Shown here piece after piece: positions 50,713-59,386 of a stretch of DNA of 64,000 nucleotides; the first letter of the stretch is position 1, and each line of letters opens with the position of its first letter. This stretch comes from VXPQ01 sp964608315 (GTDB lineage Bacteria > Bacteroidota > Rhodothermia > Rhodothermales > VXPQ01), in contig CAZSNF010000014.1 in assembly GCA_964608315.1 (NCBI GenBank), positions 25,628-89,627 of the forward strand. Direction: 5' to 3'. The notes under the pieces are model-generated. The model had not been told where the DNA came from and did not search any database. It saw only the letters and a list, made by a program, of their open reading frames with translations. Both the position numbers and the translations under genes were made by a program.

Positions 50713-51078
50713 GATCTACCAGGAAGGTGGGTAAAAGAATGATCCGGAGCAATGCTGAAGCGGCGACGCCAAAACCAACGCCCCTCGCAAGCGTCCGGGT
50801 TTTACGAATTTAATCAGAGTATCCTTGGATAAGTACCTGTATCCTCTTCCTTTGATCCCGCCGCCGCGCAAAAAGGCGTTAGCGGGCGGCGCGCCCGGAC
50901 GCTCGCTGTGCGCCTGCAGACAGTAACCATCAGACAAACCCCGGAACTGACCCGGCTATACATACGTTATATGTTTCTTTTTTGAGGTTATCGTCCGGCC
51001 ATTCAGGCCATCGGGCAATCTCCCCGGCAGGACCAGCCCGAATTATTGTTCGCTACCCGCCAAACCCCCTGAAAACGC
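50713..51078. other. Intergenic region holding repeat copy R7 and the greA promoter
   Basis: About 365 bp. Repeat R7 occupies about 50770-50832. Between 50940 and 51000 is an AT-rich stretch (CATACGTTATATGTTTCTTT) against a GC-rich background, the likely greA promoter. No ORF of protein-like composition. Confidence 0.45.
50770..50832 (-). repeat. Dispersed repeat copy R7
   Basis: GAATTTAATCAGAGTATCCT (50806-50825) is the family terminus in inverted orientation. The adjoining CCCTCGCAAGCGTCCGGGTT matches, inverted, the interior of R8 (CCCGAACGCTTGCGAGGGGC). R7 and R8 thus form a second interior subtype of the family. Confidence 0.65.
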
Positions 51079-51564
51079 ATCGCTGCCAAAGACGCAAATA
51101 TCGTATACCTGACCCGGGAAGGACTCGACCGGCTCAAGGAAGACCTTCGCTTCCTGAAAACGAAAGAGCGAACCCGTATTTCCAGGTCGATCCAGGAGGC
51201 GCGGGAAAAAGGCGACCTGTCCGAAAATGCGGAGTACGACGCCGCCAAGGAAGCCCAGGGCCTGCTTGAAGCGCGGATCGCCAAGCTGGAAGCGACCGTG
51301 GCGCAAGCGCGCCTGGTGGACGAAAAACAGGTGAACCCGGAGAAGGCGTATATTTTGTCGAACGTCCGCATCAAAAATTACGGAACGGGCGCCGAGCAAA
51401 CTTTCCAGCTCGTTTCCGCAGCGGAAGCCGACGTCAGAGCAGGAAAAATCTCCGTTACCAGTCCGGTAGGGAAAGCCCTGCTCGGCAAAGCGCCGGGAGA
51501 CATTGTCGAGGTGGACGTGCCCGCGGGCAAGGTCAAAATGGAGGTCCTTGGAATAAGCCGGTGA
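51079..51564 (+). CDS. greA: Transcription elongation factor GreA, non-canonical start
   Basis: The full GreA sequence is readable in frame: VYLTREGLDRLKEDLRFLKTKERTR, IQEAREKGDLSENAEYDAAKEAQGLLEARIAKLEATV (coiled coil with the acidic tip DLSENAEYDAAKE), then KVRIKNYG-type C-terminal domain ending DIVEVDVPAGKVKMEVLGI. GreA stimulates transcript cleavage by stalled RNA polymerase. The family start (MAxKDANIVYL-like) coincides with the codon ATC at 51079; an in-frame TGA lies at 51070, and no ATG, GTG or TTG occurs before the conserved domain (next GTG is at 51298, too late). So either AUC initiation, initiation at a CTG (51109), or a sequence error. Confidence 0.88.
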   Translation: MAAKDANIVYLTREGLDRLKEDLRFLKTKERTRISRSIQEAREKGDLSENAEYDAAKEAQGLLEARIAKLEATVAQARLVDEKQVNPEKAYILSNVRIKNYGTGAEQTFQLVSAAEADVRAGKISVTSPVGKALLGKAPGDIVEVDVPAGKVKMEVLGISR

Positions 51565-51582
51565 GCGCAACCCGCGACGGAT

Positions 51583-52242
51583 TCACAGCCGCCGCACAGC
51601 CACCGCAAGTTCCTCCAGATCCGTTCCGGTCGCCACCAGCTGGTCGCCGTCTTCTACAGGCCCCACGCCCTCCGGCGTTCCCGTATAAATCAGGTCGCCG
51701 GGAAGCAAGGTGAAAATGGACGAAGCGTACGCCACCAGTTCGTCCACCCCGAACGACATCCGGGAAACTACCCCTCGCTGCCGAAGGCAACCGTTCGCGT
51801 GCAGGGCAATCCGAAGGCGCCGGGGATCGGGAATGTCGCATGCGGGCGTAAAGGCGCCCAGCGGGGCGAACGTATCGAATCCCTTGGCTACCGACCAGGG
51901 CAACCCCTCTCGCTTGGCCTCGGCCTGCAGATCCCGGGCCGTCATATCGATCCCGAGCGCATACCCGTCCACGTAATTCAGGGCGTCGGATACAGGGATA
52001 TTCTTGCCCGGCTTGCCGATCGCCGCCACCAGTTCGACTTCGTGATGCACCTCGCGCGAAACGGACGGCAACAACACCTCGCCCCCGTCGCCAACCAGCG
52101 CGGTTGAAGGTTTCAGGAAAATCACAGGGGCTTCGGGCAGATCGCTCTGCATTTCGGCGGCGTGCGCGGCGTAATTGCGCCCAATGCACAGCACTTTTCC
52201 CGGACGAACTTCCAGGCCGGACAAGGGCAAGCGTATCTTCAT
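51583..52242 (-). CDS. Fumarylacetoacetate hydrolase family protein (acylpyruvase-like)
   Basis: A 219-residue protein from ATG 52242. FAH core: GKVLCIGRNYAAHAAEM, PVIFLKPSTALVG, HHEVELVAAIGK (metal Glu-x-Glu), GYALGIDMTARDLQ, WSVAKGFDTFAPLG, FGVDELVAYASSIFTLLPGDLIYTGTPEGVGPV. These are the hallmarks of short FAHD1-type acylpyruvate hydrolases or oxaloacetate decarboxylases with Mg2+/Mn2+. It converges with greA. The open frame upstream of 52242 passes through repeat R8 and is not considered coding. Confidence 0.92.
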   Translation of the reverse strand: MKIRLPLSGLEVRPGKVLCIGRNYAAHAAEMQSDLPEAPVIFLKPSTALVGDGGEVLLPSVSREVHHEVELVAAIGKPGKNIPVSDALNYVDGYALGIDMTARDLQAEAKREGLPWSVAKGFDTFAPLGAFTPACDIPDPRRLRIALHANGCLRQRGVVSRMSFGVDELVAYASSIFTLLPGDLIYTGTPEGVGPVEDGDQLVATGTDLEELAVAVRRL

Positions 52243-52268
52243 GGAATATTCTGATTCAAGAACATTCT

Positions 52269-52330
52269 TCAGGGATGCTCTGATTAAATCCGCAAAAACC
52301 CGAACGCTTGCGAGGGGCGCGTTGGCAAGG
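52269..52330 (+). repeat. Dispersed repeat copy R8
   Basis: AGGGATGCTCTGATTAAATC (52271-52290) followed by CGCAAAAACCCGAACGCTTG and CGAGGGGCGCG. Matches R7 in inverse and the left ends of R2, R4 and R5 in the first 25 bases. It lies 30 bp upstream (in minus sense) of the FAH gene start. The inverted end is not seen. Confidence 0.65.
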
Positions 52331-52530
52331 CATGGCGAAGCAATGCGGAACACGGCGTTTTGTGCATGGTTAGAGTTCGCTGTGCATTCGATGCGGCGGG
52401 AGGTGCGCCTCGGCGCCGGCCCGGCAGGCTCCGGGAACGCCTTTAACGCCGCAAGATCGGATACGTTGTCCCGGAAAAATACGCTCTCGCGTCGGTAGCC
52501 AGTCCGGCGCCCAAAAGAAGAGAAAAGACT

Positions 52531-52968
52531 ATGTACGCCATCGTAGACATTGCCGGCAAGCAATTTTCGGTTCGCGAAAAAGACCAGCTGATTGTCCCTC
52601 GCCTCCAGGGAAACGCAAAAGACTCCATTACGCTCGACCGCGTATTGCTGGTCGCCGGAAACGGCGACGTGCGTATAGGTGCGCCGGTGGTGCCCGACGC
52701 TACGGTCGAGGCAACAATCCTCGAACACGTCAAGGGCGACAAAATACTCGTCTTTCGGAAGAAAAGGCGCAAGCGATTCAAGGTAAAGCGCGGACATCGC
52801 CAACCCTGGACGCGCATTGAAATCAACGCGCTGTCCGTCGGGAGCAAGAAAAAGGGCAAGAAAAAAGCGGGCGCCGGGAAAGCAAAAGACGATACGAGCG
52901 AAGGCGCCGCCCCCAAGGCGCAACCCGCCGCAGAATCCGCGCAACCCGAAAGCGAAGGCGCTTCGTAA
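52531..52968 (+). CDS. rplU: 50S ribosomal protein L21 with C-terminal extension
   Basis: A 145-residue L21. The core (residues 1-103) is standard: MYAIVDIAGKQFSVREKDQL, VPRLQGNAKDSITLDRVLLV, GAPVVPDATVEATILEHVKGDKILVFRKKRRK and KVKRGHRQPWTRIEI. Residues about 104-145 form a low-complexity tail, first Lys-rich (KKKGKKKAGAGKAK), then Ala/Glu/Pro-rich; such tails are common in this branch. It is followed by rpmA with 55 bp spacing, the usual L21-L27 pair. Confidence 0.96.
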   Translation: MYAIVDIAGKQFSVREKDQLIVPRLQGNAKDSITLDRVLLVAGNGDVRIGAPVVPDATVEATILEHVKGDKILVFRKKRRKRFKVKRGHRQPWTRIEINALSVGSKKKGKKKAGAGKAKDDTSEGAAPKAQPAAESAQPESEGAS

Positions 52969-53023
52969 AAACCCGCGAATCCCTCGACAAACGCATTACC
53001 GACACTAAATCCGGGAAACCGTC

Positions 53024-53284
53024 ATGGCCCATAAAAAAGGCGTAGGCTCCACAAAGAATGGCCGCGATTCGAACCCCAAAATGCTGGGAATAAAAGTCTA
53101 TGCGGGCCAATCCATCCAGGCGGGCGGCATTATCGTGCGTCAGCGCGGAACCCGGTTTCATCCCGGGCGAAATGTCGGGCACGGAAGGGACGACACCCTC
53201 TTCGCCAAAGCGCACGGCACGGTGCGTTTCTCGCGGGGCCGCGCAGGAAAACGGTTCGTGCATGTGGATATTGCAGAGGCATAG
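53024..53284 (+). CDS. rpmA: 50S ribosomal protein L27
   Basis: An 86-residue L27: MAHKKGVGSTKNGRDSNPKM, GVKVYAGQ-like segment KVYAGQSIQAGGIIVRQRGT, FHPGRNVGHGRDDTLFAKAHG and VRFSRGRAGKRFVHVD. The N-terminus starts directly with AHKKG, so no Firmicutes-type cleavable extension. It reaches into the peptidyl transferase centre. It lies downstream of rplU in one operon. Confidence 0.97.
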   Translation: MAHKKGVGSTKNGRDSNPKMLGIKVYAGQSIQAGGIIVRQRGTRFHPGRNVGHGRDDTLFAKAHGTVRFSRGRAGKRFVHVDIAEA

Positions 53285-53316
53285 CCGCGGCCCGCAGAAC
53301 GCCTGGCCGACGCCGT

Positions 53317-54177
53317 TTACGTCCGCCAGGCCAGCGGATCGATCCGAAAAATATTTCTGAGCGCCGCAAACAATTCCGGGTGCCTCCTCTCCATGGCCTC
53401 GGGCCGCTCGAAAAAATTCTCCACGGCCGAGGCGAATAATTCCGCCGGGTCCCGCGCCGCATACCTGCGCAGCATGGAGCGTCCTATGCGTATGCGCCGG
53501 ATCTCCCTCCGCACCAGTTCTCGCCAGGCCGTCAAGGACTCCGAGGCCACCAGGGACGGCGCGCCATCGGCAAAGGCGCTTTCGTAATCCAGCAGGTGCG
53601 CCAGTTCGTGCAGCACTACGTTGTGTCCGTCCGCGGAATGTTTCCAGCCCCGCCGAACGGATTCTGCGGCGAAAATCACAGGGCCCTGCGCATGCGCCAT
53701 GCCTTCGAACTCCCCCGCTTCCCCGGCGACATACGTATCGTCGAAGCAATCCGGATAAAACAGGATGGCGTGGCGCACGGGCCATTCCCATTCGGGTCGG
53801 CCATGCAACAGCAGGGCGGCCCCCGCCGCAACCGCTGTCTTCAATTCGTCGGTAGCCTCCACGTCCGCAACGCCTTCGAAAGTCCATTCGGCGAGAATAA
53901 TTTTTATATCGCGCTCGAAGCGCCCTTGCTCCAGGAAGCGATAGAAGGGAAACTCCGCCCGAAGCCATTGGACCGCCTCGAGGGACAACGGCTTGCGAAC
54001 CGCCAGAAAGCGGCGTATCGGAGACCGGGCGCCCCACCCCGCCGCCAGCAAAAACGCAACGCTGCCGAACGCCCATCCCGCCGAGGTGGACGGCTCGGTC
54101 GCCACGCCGGCGCCCGCGCCCGTCAACAGCGCCAGCGTCAGCGAAAACGTCGCTGTTTTTCGATTCAATATGTGCAC
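53317..54177 (-). CDS. mtfA: Zinc peptidase of the MtfA (M90) family
   Basis: A 286-residue protein if started at the GTG at 54177. Two hydrophobic segments near the N-terminus (FSLTLALLTGAGAG and AFGSVAFLLAAGWG), then the MtfA domain: EFPFYRFLEQGRFERDIKIILAEWTFEG, ILFYPDCFDDTY, NVVLHELAHLLDYE (HExxH zinc site) and RDPAELFASAVENFFERP (third ligand Glu). E. coli MtfA controls glucose PTS through Mlc; the role here is unknown. The frame is open through the 259-bp repeat element upstream, but that is excluded. The repeat's end lies 22 bp before the start and probably replaced the native promoter. Confidence 0.85.
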   Translation of the reverse strand: MHILNRKTATFSLTLALLTGAGAGVATEPSTSAGWAFGSVAFLLAAGWGARSPIRRFLAVRKPLSLEAVQWLRAEFPFYRFLEQGRFERDIKIILAEWTFEGVADVEATDELKTAVAAGAALLLHGRPEWEWPVRHAILFYPDCFDDTYVAGEAGEFEGMAHAQGPVIFAAESVRRGWKHSADGHNVVLHELAHLLDYESAFADGAPSLVASESLTAWRELVRREIRRIRIGRSMLRRYAARDPAELFASAVENFFERPEAMERRHPELFAALRNIFRIDPLAWRT

Positions 54178-54198
54178 GGCGCCGCGTTTTCCCCAGGA

Positions 54199-54457
54199 CC
54201 TGTTAACACTATGCAGCGGCGCTCTGCGGGGCCTGTTTTCCCGCCAGGCCAGGCGCCGCGAGCGCAGTGTGGCCTGGCCACATAAGCGAGCGGCAACGCC
54301 GCATGGCGGGAAAAGAGGCCCCGCCCTTCGGGTTCCGCCGGTCACGGCGTTACTCTTCGTTGCTCGTCGCTCATTTGGAACCACCAAACTTCACTCCTCG
54401 CGCCTTGATTAACGCCGTGCCTGACGGAACAGAGCATTGCTGCATAGTGTTAACAGG
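54199..54457. repeat. MITE-like element with 19-bp perfect terminal inverted repeats and nested hairpins
   Basis: CCTGTTAACACTATGCAGC at 54199-54217 and its exact reverse complement GCTGCATAGTGTTAACAGG at 54439-54457. Inside, CGGGGCCTGTTTTCCCGCCA (54227-54246) pairs with 54304-54323 at 19 of 20 positions, and GCCAGGCCA/TGGCCTGGC plus the palindrome GTGGCCTGGCCAC form an inner stem. No ORF for a transposase. The element separates divergent mtfA and ppiD. The window's right end (63914-63945) has GGGCCTGTTAA and TGTCTGTTAACGCC, possibly related. Confidence 0.8.
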
Positions 54458-54580
54458 CCCTAAACGGTTTTTTGAACAAAAAGGCTGTCCGATAGTGTAA
54501 GAAAGTTTGTAACGCCAATTCGGCCAAACAGTACGCATGGGCCACATTTTCAACACCGTATTTTCAACGAGGCGACCTGT

Positions 54581-56671
54581 ATGGGCACAATGAACAAAAT
54601 GCGCGAGAATACGCACCTTGTCCTGTGGATTCTGGTGTTCGCGTTCGGAATAATCTGGGTGCTCCAGGATTCTGGCGGCCTGGACGCCGTGGGCGTTGGC
54701 AGCGGCGTAGACATTGCGGTGGTGGACGGGAATCCGGTGCCCTATCAGACCTATGCGCAGACCGTGCAGCAGCAGGCGCAGCAATATCAGGAGCAGACGG
54801 GCGAATCCATGTCTCCGCAAATGATGGAGCAACAGCGGGAATTCGTCTTCCAGTCCCTGATAGAAGACAAATTGCTTGAACGCGAGATGGACCGCCTGGG
54901 CATTTCCGTGACCGTCGACGAAATCTACGAAATGGTTACAGGCGACAATCCGCATGCGCTCATACGCAGCTATTTTAGCGACGAACAAGGCAACGTAGAC
55001 CGCTCTCTTCTGCAAAATTTCATCGACAACCCGGACGCCAGCGAGGACTGGATTCAGATTGAGGAGTATCTCCGCACGGAGCGGCGCCGCCAGAAAATGG
55101 ATAACCTCATCGCGGCCACGGTCCATGTCACGGACCGCAACGTACAGGAAGAATACCGGCAGAGAAACCTGAGCGTATCCGTGGAATGGGTGGGATTGTC
55201 GTATGCATCTCTTCCGAACGACTCCGTAGAGGTATCGGAACGCGACCTGAGGGATTTTTACAATGATCGGCGGGACGAATACGCCCGCAATCGCGCGTAC
55301 GACATCGCCTACGTGTCGCAGTCCAAACTGCCCTCCGCAGAAGACTCCGTCGCAATATTCAACGAACTGGAACGCATGAAGGATATGTTTGCGGCGGCGG
55401 AGGACGACTCGTTGTTCCTTGCCCGCAACATATCCCAGCGCCCCTTCTCCGACGCCTGGTTTAACGCAAGCGACCTTGATACGGAAATAGCCTCCCTCGT
55501 TTTCGGCGATCCGGCGTCGGAAACGGGCGCAGTGCTGGGGCCGATCGCGGTCGGCGAGGAAGCGCACCTGATCAAGATCAGGGCGTTGCAGCCGGCCGAC
55601 GACCTGAGCGTACGCGCGGCGCATATATTATTGCGCTCCTCCGAGGAGAACGAGGACATACGCAACCAGCTGGTCGATATCCGCAATCGCATTCGTTCCG
55701 GCGAAGCCGATTTTGCAGAAATGGCCAGGCAGTATTCCGAGGACGCCTCGGCGTCGCAAGGCGGCGATCTGGGCTGGTTTGGTCCCGGGCAGATGGTGGA
55801 ACCCTTTGAGAACGCCGCCTTCGCCGCAGACCCAGGCGAGGTCGCGGGCCCCGTGAAAAGCCAATTCGGCTACCACTTGATTCAGGTGATAGCCCGTGCG
55901 GAAAACGAGGTCCGCATAGCCGATCTCGCGCTGGAAATCGATGCGAATGTCTCCACGCTCAATCAGATTCAGGAAGAACTGGACGACCTTCGGTACTTTG
56001 CGGAAGAAACCGGAGATTTCGATCAGGAAGCACAGCGCATGAACATGGACATCCAGCGGGTTCGGGTGGAAGAAGAGCAGGCGAACATCCCGGGGATCGG
56101 AAGCGGTTACGCCGTGCTGGACTTTCTCGAAACGGCGAATGCGGGAGACATAAGCGAAATCATCGAACTCGACGAAACGTTTATTGTGGCGTATCTCGAA
56201 GAGATTATCCCCGAAGGCTACCAGCCTTTCGAGGAGGTGCAGGCCGAGATCGAACCCCGGACGTACATTGAGAAGAAAAAGGCGGTGCTTGCCGAACGCC
56301 TCGAGCAGGCTTACGAGGCCGGAGGCTTCGACAATCTTTCCAGCGTACCCGGCGTCCGCGTACAAAACGCTTCGGTAACCTTCGGGTCAAGCGTGGTGCC
56401 CGGACTTGGCGCCGAACCCCTTTTCACCGGTACGGCGCTGGGGCTCGCCGAAGGCGCCTCTTCGGGCGTAATCGACGGGGATAACGCGGTCTTTGCGTTG
56501 CGGGCGATCCAGATCAACGAACCTGCGGCGATCACGGAAAACGAACAGGAAAATATCCGCGGGCAACTCCTGCAACAGCGGCAAAACGCCGTGCGCACGC
56601 AATGGCTCGCCTCCCTGCGCGAACATGCGGATATAAAAGACTTCCGCAGGCGTTTCAGACAGCAGCAATAG
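54581..56671 (+). CDS. ppiD: PpiD/SurA-type peptidyl-prolyl isomerase, membrane anchored
   Basis: A 696-residue periplasmic chaperone. One N-terminal membrane helix (LVLWILVFAFGIIWVL) after a short cytoplasmic NKMREN start, then SurA_N-type helical region with VVDGNPVPYQTYAQ and FVFQSLIEDKLLEREMDRLGI. The parvulin domain is at about 345-440: VRAAHILLRSSEEN, ADFAEMARQYSEDASASQGGDLGWFGPGQMVEPFENAAFAADPGEVAGPVKSQFGYHLIQV. A second, degenerate PPIase-like segment follows. It assists outer-membrane protein folding. Its promoter must lie between the MITE-like element (ends 54457) and the ATG. Confidence 0.93.
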   Translation: MGTMNKMRENTHLVLWILVFAFGIIWVLQDSGGLDAVGVGSGVDIAVVDGNPVPYQTYAQTVQQQAQQYQEQTGESMSPQMMEQQREFVFQSLIEDKLLEREMDRLGISVTVDEIYEMVTGDNPHALIRSYFSDEQGNVDRSLLQNFIDNPDASEDWIQIEEYLRTERRRQKMDNLIAATVHVTDRNVQEEYRQRNLSVSVEWVGLSYASLPNDSVEVSERDLRDFYNDRRDEYARNRAYDIAYVSQSKLPSAEDSVAIFNELERMKDMFAAAEDDSLFLARNISQRPFSDAWFNASDLDTEIASLVFGDPASETGAVLGPIAVGEEAHLIKIRALQPADDLSVRAAHILLRSSEENEDIRNQLVDIRNRIRSGEADFAEMARQYSEDASASQGGDLGWFGPGQMVEPFENAAFAADPGEVAGPVKSQFGYHLIQVIARAENEVRIADLALEIDANVSTLNQIQEELDDLRYFAEETGDFDQEAQRMNMDIQRVRVEEEQANIPGIGSGYAVLDFLETANAGDISEIIELDETFIVAYLEEIIPEGYQPFEEVQAEIEPRTYIEKKKAVLAERLEQAYEAGGFDNLSSVPGVRVQNASVTFGSSVVPGLGAEPLFTGTALGLAEGASSGVIDGDNAVFALRAIQINEPAAITENEQENIRGQLLQQRQNAVRTQWLASLREHADIKDFRRRFRQQQ

Positions 56672-56683
56672 CCGTCAGCCGCG

Positions 56684-57514
56684 TTACGCCTCGAAGGTTC
56701 CCCTAAACGTGGCCTCGGCGGGGCCTTCCAGGTAAATATCGCGTACGTCCCTGTCCCGAAGGGGAAAACCGACCGTCAGGCGCCCGCCGGGCATGTCTAC
56801 GCATATCCGGTCGGATTCCGCGCGCCTCAGCATGCGGGCCACGACGGCGGAAGCGATAGCCCCGGTGCCGCACGCCAGCGTTTCGGCCTCCACGCCTTTT
56901 TCGTAGGTGCGCACCAGCAAGCGATCCGTGCTCGCCACCTCGACAAAGTCTATATTGGCGCCGGCGGGAGCAAGCGCTTCGTCCTGTCGAAGAACAGCCC
57001 CCCATTGCATTGCGGGCACGTCCGCCGCGCAATCCACGAAACACACCAGATGCTCTGTGCCCGTCCAGATATAATGCGCATCGGCGACATCCGTATTCGC
57101 CAGGCTCGCAAGCCCTTGCCGCGGCGCGTAATCGGCCAGCGCATGCTGATACGTCCGCACCACCCCGGGGGCCGGAGACTCCGCCCTGAAAACGCCCGCA
57201 TCCGTCTCGAATCGCAACACGGGCGCGTCCATGCCGGCGCGGCGGGCGAAAAGCACAAGGCACCGGGCGCCGTTTCCGCACATCGTGCCGAACGCGCCGT
57301 CCGCATTGACGTAACGCATCCGGAAATCGCATTCGGCCTCGCTCGACGGATTGAACGCAAGCAAACCATCTGCGCCAATGCCCGTCCTGCGGGGGCACAG
57401 GCGCTGCGCGAAAGCACTCAGTTCCTCGTCGGAAAAACGATAAAATCGATTGTCGATCACGATAAAATCGTTCCCGGCCCCGTTCATTTTCGTAAATTCC
57501 ACAACGAGTTGCAT
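56684..57514 (-). CDS. dapF: Diaminopimelate epimerase
   Basis: A 276-residue enzyme converting LL- to meso-DAP for lysine and peptidoglycan. FTKMNGAGNDFIVIDNR at the start, DGAFGTMCGNGARCLVLFA with the first catalytic Cys, and AETLACGTGAIASAVV with the second Cys are all intact. The ATG at 57514 faces phoH across a 19-bp gap, so their promoters overlap each other's coding regions. It converges with ppiD. Confidence 0.95.
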   Translation of the reverse strand: MQLVVEFTKMNGAGNDFIVIDNRFYRFSDEELSAFAQRLCPRRTGIGADGLLAFNPSSEAECDFRMRYVNADGAFGTMCGNGARCLVLFARRAGMDAPVLRFETDAGVFRAESPAPGVVRTYQHALADYAPRQGLASLANTDVADAHYIWTGTEHLVCFVDCAADVPAMQWGAVLRQDEALAPAGANIDFVEVASTDRLLVRTYEKGVEAETLACGTGAIASAVVARMLRRAESDRICVDMPGGRLTVGFPLRDRDVRDIYLEGPAEATFRGTFEA

Positions 57515-57533
57515 AGCAAGACAGGGTGAACTC

Positions 57534-58532
57534 TTGACGGAAAAGACATTAACGATCGAAAGCGTCGAACCGCTCCTCGTATACGGATTTAACGACGCAT
57601 ATCTGCGCAAGATCGAACAGGCCTTTCCCGAAACGCGCGTCACGGCGCGAGGCAACGCGCTCATGCTCCAGGGCGAAAAAACCGCCGTGGAAGAAATCGA
57701 ACGCATCGTCGCGGAGCTCGTGAGCGTCATTGCGCGCAACGGCGGCCTGACCGAAAACGACGTAGACGCCATACTGGCTCTCTTCACCGCGAGCAACGGC
57801 GCGGGTTCCCTGTCTCTGGATGCAAATCAGGTTATTCTGTTCCCGCCCTCGGGCAAAGCGATCAAGGCCACGATGCGCGGCCAGATTCGCCTGGTGGAAG
57901 CGGCCCGTTCGAACGACATCGTTTTCGCCATCGGGCCGGCGGGCACAGGGAAAACCTACACCGCAGTGGCCCTTGCGGTATCTGCGCTCAAATCGCAGCG
58001 CGTAAAGCGAATCGTGCTTTCCCGGCCTGCCGTGGAAGCAGGCGAGCGCCTCGGCTTTCTGCCGGGGGATTTCCGGGAAAAGGTCGATCCGTACCTGCGC
58101 CCGCTCTACGACGCCCTCGAAGACATGCTTTCCAGCGAAAAATTGCGGGGACTCATGGAAAAGAAGGTGGTGGAAATTGTCCCGCTGGCCTACATGCGAG
58201 GGCGTACGCTGAACAATGCGTTCGTCATTCTGGACGAAGCCCAGAACGCCACCTCGTTGCAAATGAAAATGTTTCTGACCCGCCTCGGCGTCAACAGTCA
58301 GGCGATCGTCACCGGAGACATTACGCAAACGGACTTGCCCGCCCGCGAGCAGAGCGGCCTCGTGAACGTCCGGGACGTACTCTCCGGCATAGACGGCATC
58401 GAGTTCGTGTACTTCGACCGCCATGACGTGATGCGGCATCGCCTCGTGCGAAACATCATCGACGCCTACGAAAGCCGCAAACCGGACCCTGCGGGGAGCG
58501 CGGCGGATCAGGATGCGGCGGCGTACTCGTAA
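57534..58532 (+). CDS. phoH: PhoH-like ATPase
   Basis: A 332-residue protein starting at TTG 57534 (preceded by GGGTGA); the longer open frame overlaps dapF and is rejected. N-terminal KH-like region (VYGFNDAYLRKIEQAFPETRVTARGNALMLQG), then the ATPase: AIGPAGTGKTYTAVALAV (Walker A), LSRPAVEAGERLGFLPGD, MRGRTLNNAFVILDEAQNAT (Walker B) and GDITQTDLPAREQSGL. PhoH2/YbeZ-type proteins act in RNA metabolism and ribosome assembly, usually next to ybeY, which is not here. Its 3' end overlaps the convergent hbd gene by 25 bp. Confidence 0.92.
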   Translation: MTEKTLTIESVEPLLVYGFNDAYLRKIEQAFPETRVTARGNALMLQGEKTAVEEIERIVAELVSVIARNGGLTENDVDAILALFTASNGAGSLSLDANQVILFPPSGKAIKATMRGQIRLVEAARSNDIVFAIGPAGTGKTYTAVALAVSALKSQRVKRIVLSRPAVEAGERLGFLPGDFREKVDPYLRPLYDALEDMLSSEKLRGLMEKKVVEIVPLAYMRGRTLNNAFVILDEAQNATSLQMKMFLTRLGVNSQAIVTGDITQTDLPAREQSGLVNVRDVLSGIDGIEFVYFDRHDVMRHRLVRNIIDAYESRKPDPAGSAADQDAAAYS

Positions 58533-59362
58533 AAGCCGCGACCGGACTTGCGGCCCAGCCGACCGGCGGCGACCATCTCCCTGAGCAGCGCGCAGGGCCG
58601 GTAGCGCTCATCGGCCAGCCCCTTGTGCAGCACCTCCATAATGGACAGGCACACGTCCAGTCCGATAAAGTCCGCCAGCGCAAGCGGCCCCATCGGGTGG
58701 CGCATGCCGAGGGTCATCACTTTATCCACGCTCTCCGGGGGCGCCACGCCTTCCTGCACGCACCGGCACGCCTCGTTGATCATGGGCATCAACACCCGGT
58801 TGGAAACGAACCCCGGCGCATCCCTCACCGCAACCGGCTCTTTCCCCAGGTCGCGCGCCAACTGAAGCGCCCGTTCGAAGACCGCTTCGCTCGTCGCCGG
58901 AGAACGCACGATTTCAACCAGTTTCATCACAGGAACCGGATTGAAAAAATGCATCCCGACGACCCGTTCGGGGCGAGCGGTCGCCGAAGCCAGAGACGCA
59001 ATGGATATGGAAGACGTATTGCTCGCCAGAATCGCATCGCCAGGCGCACAAGCATCCAGTTCCGCGAACACCCTTTGCTTGAGCGCCAGTTCCTCCGGCA
59101 CGGCTTCAATGACCAGATCGGCCTGCGCCACTGCGTCGGGCGCCCCGGAAACGCAAGCAATACGACCCAGCACGTCTTCCGTATGCGCTGCGTCCCGCCG
59201 ATCCAGATTGCGCCGAATCGAAACAAGGGCTTGCCTGAGCGCGGCGGGAGACGAATCGACCAAATGCACCCGATATCCTTGCAAGGCGAAAACATGCGCA
59301 ATGCCGCGCCCCATGGCGCCAGCCCCCACTACCCCCACCAAGGACGTCTTGCGCCGGCTCAT
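58508..59362 (-). CDS. 3-hydroxybutyryl-CoA dehydrogenase-type oxidoreductase
   Basis: A 284-residue NAD-dependent enzyme. VGVVGAGAMGRGIAHVFALQGY is the Rossmann loop, LVIEAVPEELALKQ, ASNTSSISIASLA, VGMHFFNPVPVMKLVEIV (catalytic His within HFFNPVP) and DAPGFVSNRVLMPMINEA follow, then HPMGPLALADFIGLD. It fits Hbd/PaaH of beta-oxidation or butyrate-like metabolism. Convergent and overlapping with phoH by 25 bp; panD is 24 bp upstream in transcription order. Confidence 0.93.
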   Translation of the reverse strand: MSRRKTSLVGVVGAGAMGRGIAHVFALQGYRVHLVDSSPAALRQALVSIRRNLDRRDAAHTEDVLGRIACVSGAPDAVAQADLVIEAVPEELALKQRVFAELDACAPGDAILASNTSSISIASLASATARPERVVGMHFFNPVPVMKLVEIVRSPATSEAVFERALQLARDLGKEPVAVRDAPGFVSNRVLMPMINEACRCVQEGVAPPESVDKVMTLGMRHPMGPLALADFIGLDVCLSIMEVLHKGLADERYRPCALLREMVAAGRLGRKSGRGFYEYAAAS

Positions 59363-59386
59363 GCCTGAAACCAGAAGCAGAAACAG

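Noticed and set aside
52243..52944. N-terminal extension of the FAH protein
   Set aside because: It would overlap repeat R8 and run antisense to rplU; the compact FAH domain starts at 52242.
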